The position numbers and the translations under genes are program-made. From Prolixibacteraceae bacterium (lineage in GTDB: Bacteria; Bacteroidota; Bacteroidia; Bacteroidales; Prolixibacteraceae): a DNA stretch of 6,591 nt. Shown here in pieces: positions 6,436-6,591 of the stretch (position 1 is the stretch's first letter; every line of letters starts with the position of its first letter). The stretch spans positions 1 to 6,591 of the forward strand of contig WRIQ01000067.1 in assembly GCA_009782655.1 (NCBI GenBank). The letters are read 5' to 3'. The notes under the pieces are model-generated. The model did not search any database and was not told the origin of the DNA. It saw nothing but the letters and a program-made list of their open reading frames with translations.

Positions 6436-6561
6436 GTTTAACATTCTGCGGCTTTGCTCAGCGGGGGACTCATTCAACTTGCCACAAAGGTACAAAACTT
6501 CCTTTTACCGCCAAACTGGCGAACCGTTACACCCCCGCTTGCGAGAAACCGAACGTTGCAC
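6436..6561 (-). repeat. Promoter-bearing palindromic repeat, copy 2 (attC-like)
   Basis: This second copy lies 772 bp from copy 1. Its core 6459-6531 is identical to 5687-5759. AGCGGGGG (6460-6467) pairs with CCCCCGCT (6532-6539). The pairing continues outward imperfectly: minus-strand GCGTGCAACGTTC, starting two bases before the GTGCAAC box, aligns with the reverse complement of the other end, GCGTTTAACATTC. The terminal boxes are GTGCAAC (6561-6555) and GTTAAAC (6442-6436); the second fits the integron R' consensus GTTRRRY exactly. An inner hairpin CGCCA-AAC-TGGCG lies at 6509-6521. It precedes the zinc-protein gene. Confidence 0.85.
6485..6515 (-). promoter_or_regulatory. Bacteroidetes-type promoter inside repeat copy 2
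   Basis: Minus-strand TTTG (6515-6512), a 19-nt spacer and TACCTTTG (6492-6485) match the -33/-7 consensus exactly. The start would be near 6478, giving a leader of about 119 nt before the zinc-protein ATG at 6359. The geometry is nearly the same as that of copy 1 with its gene. Confidence 0.7.
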
Positions 6562-6591
6562 GCTGGCATTTTTGAAATTATTTCTTTCATT

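Noticed and set aside
5663..6561. CRISPR array or insertion-sequence terminal repeats
   Set aside because: There are only two copies, they are in direct orientation with a 772-bp spacing, and no cas or transposase gene is present. This fits neither a CRISPR array nor IS inverted ends.
6479..6590. Minus-strand 37-codon frame from ATG 6590 running into repeat copy 2
   Set aside because: Most of it is repeat sequence. At most it marks the 3' end of a neighbour beyond the window, which cannot be judged from 30 bases.

Overview
The window looks like chromosomal DNA from an anaerobic Bacteroidota (Bacteroidales-like) bacterium. The evidence is an oxygen-sensitive glycyl radical enzyme with its activase, AT-rich leaders without clear Shine-Dalgarno sequences, and two perfect matches to the Bacteroidetes promoter (TTTG, 19 nt, TAnnTTTG). 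Every gene I can support lies on the minus strand, so transcription runs from high to low coordinates. The species cannot be named from the sequence.

Region 1 (1-5021) is a metabolic block. A PepP-like Xaa-Pro aminopeptidase (3648-5021) is followed by a 344-bp intergenic stretch full of palindromes. Next come a radical-SAM glycyl-radical-enzyme activase (2470-3303) and a 787-residue glycyl radical enzyme (78-2441) that carries the trans-4-hydroxy-L-proline dehydratase (HypD) active-site residues. A terminator-like hairpin closes the block at the left edge. Together these genes suggest use of proline- and hydroxyproline-rich (collagen-type) peptides. The peptidase frees residues next to Pro/Hyp, HypD dehydrates hydroxyproline to pyrroline-5-carboxylate, and a P5C reductase (not in this window) would make proline.

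Region 2 (5022-6591) is accessory in character and more AT-rich. It alternates single small genes with two copies of a ~127-bp palindromic repeat: repeat 2 (6436-6561), a Cys8 zinc-binding protein with a membrane-segment reading frame behind it, repeat 1 (5663-5790), then a VOC/glyoxalase-fold protein. The repeats share a 73-bp core identical between copies, and this core contains a complete Bacteroidetes promoter pointing at the following gene. Their long imperfect inverted-repeat form, with terminal GTT.../...AAC boxes, resembles integron attC sites, although no integrase is visible.

The zinc-protein gene ends AAA AAA TAA on a seven-A run. A -1 slip there would extend it by 74 residues carrying two membrane helices. 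This is a programmed frameshift, a recent gene lesion or a homopolymer error.
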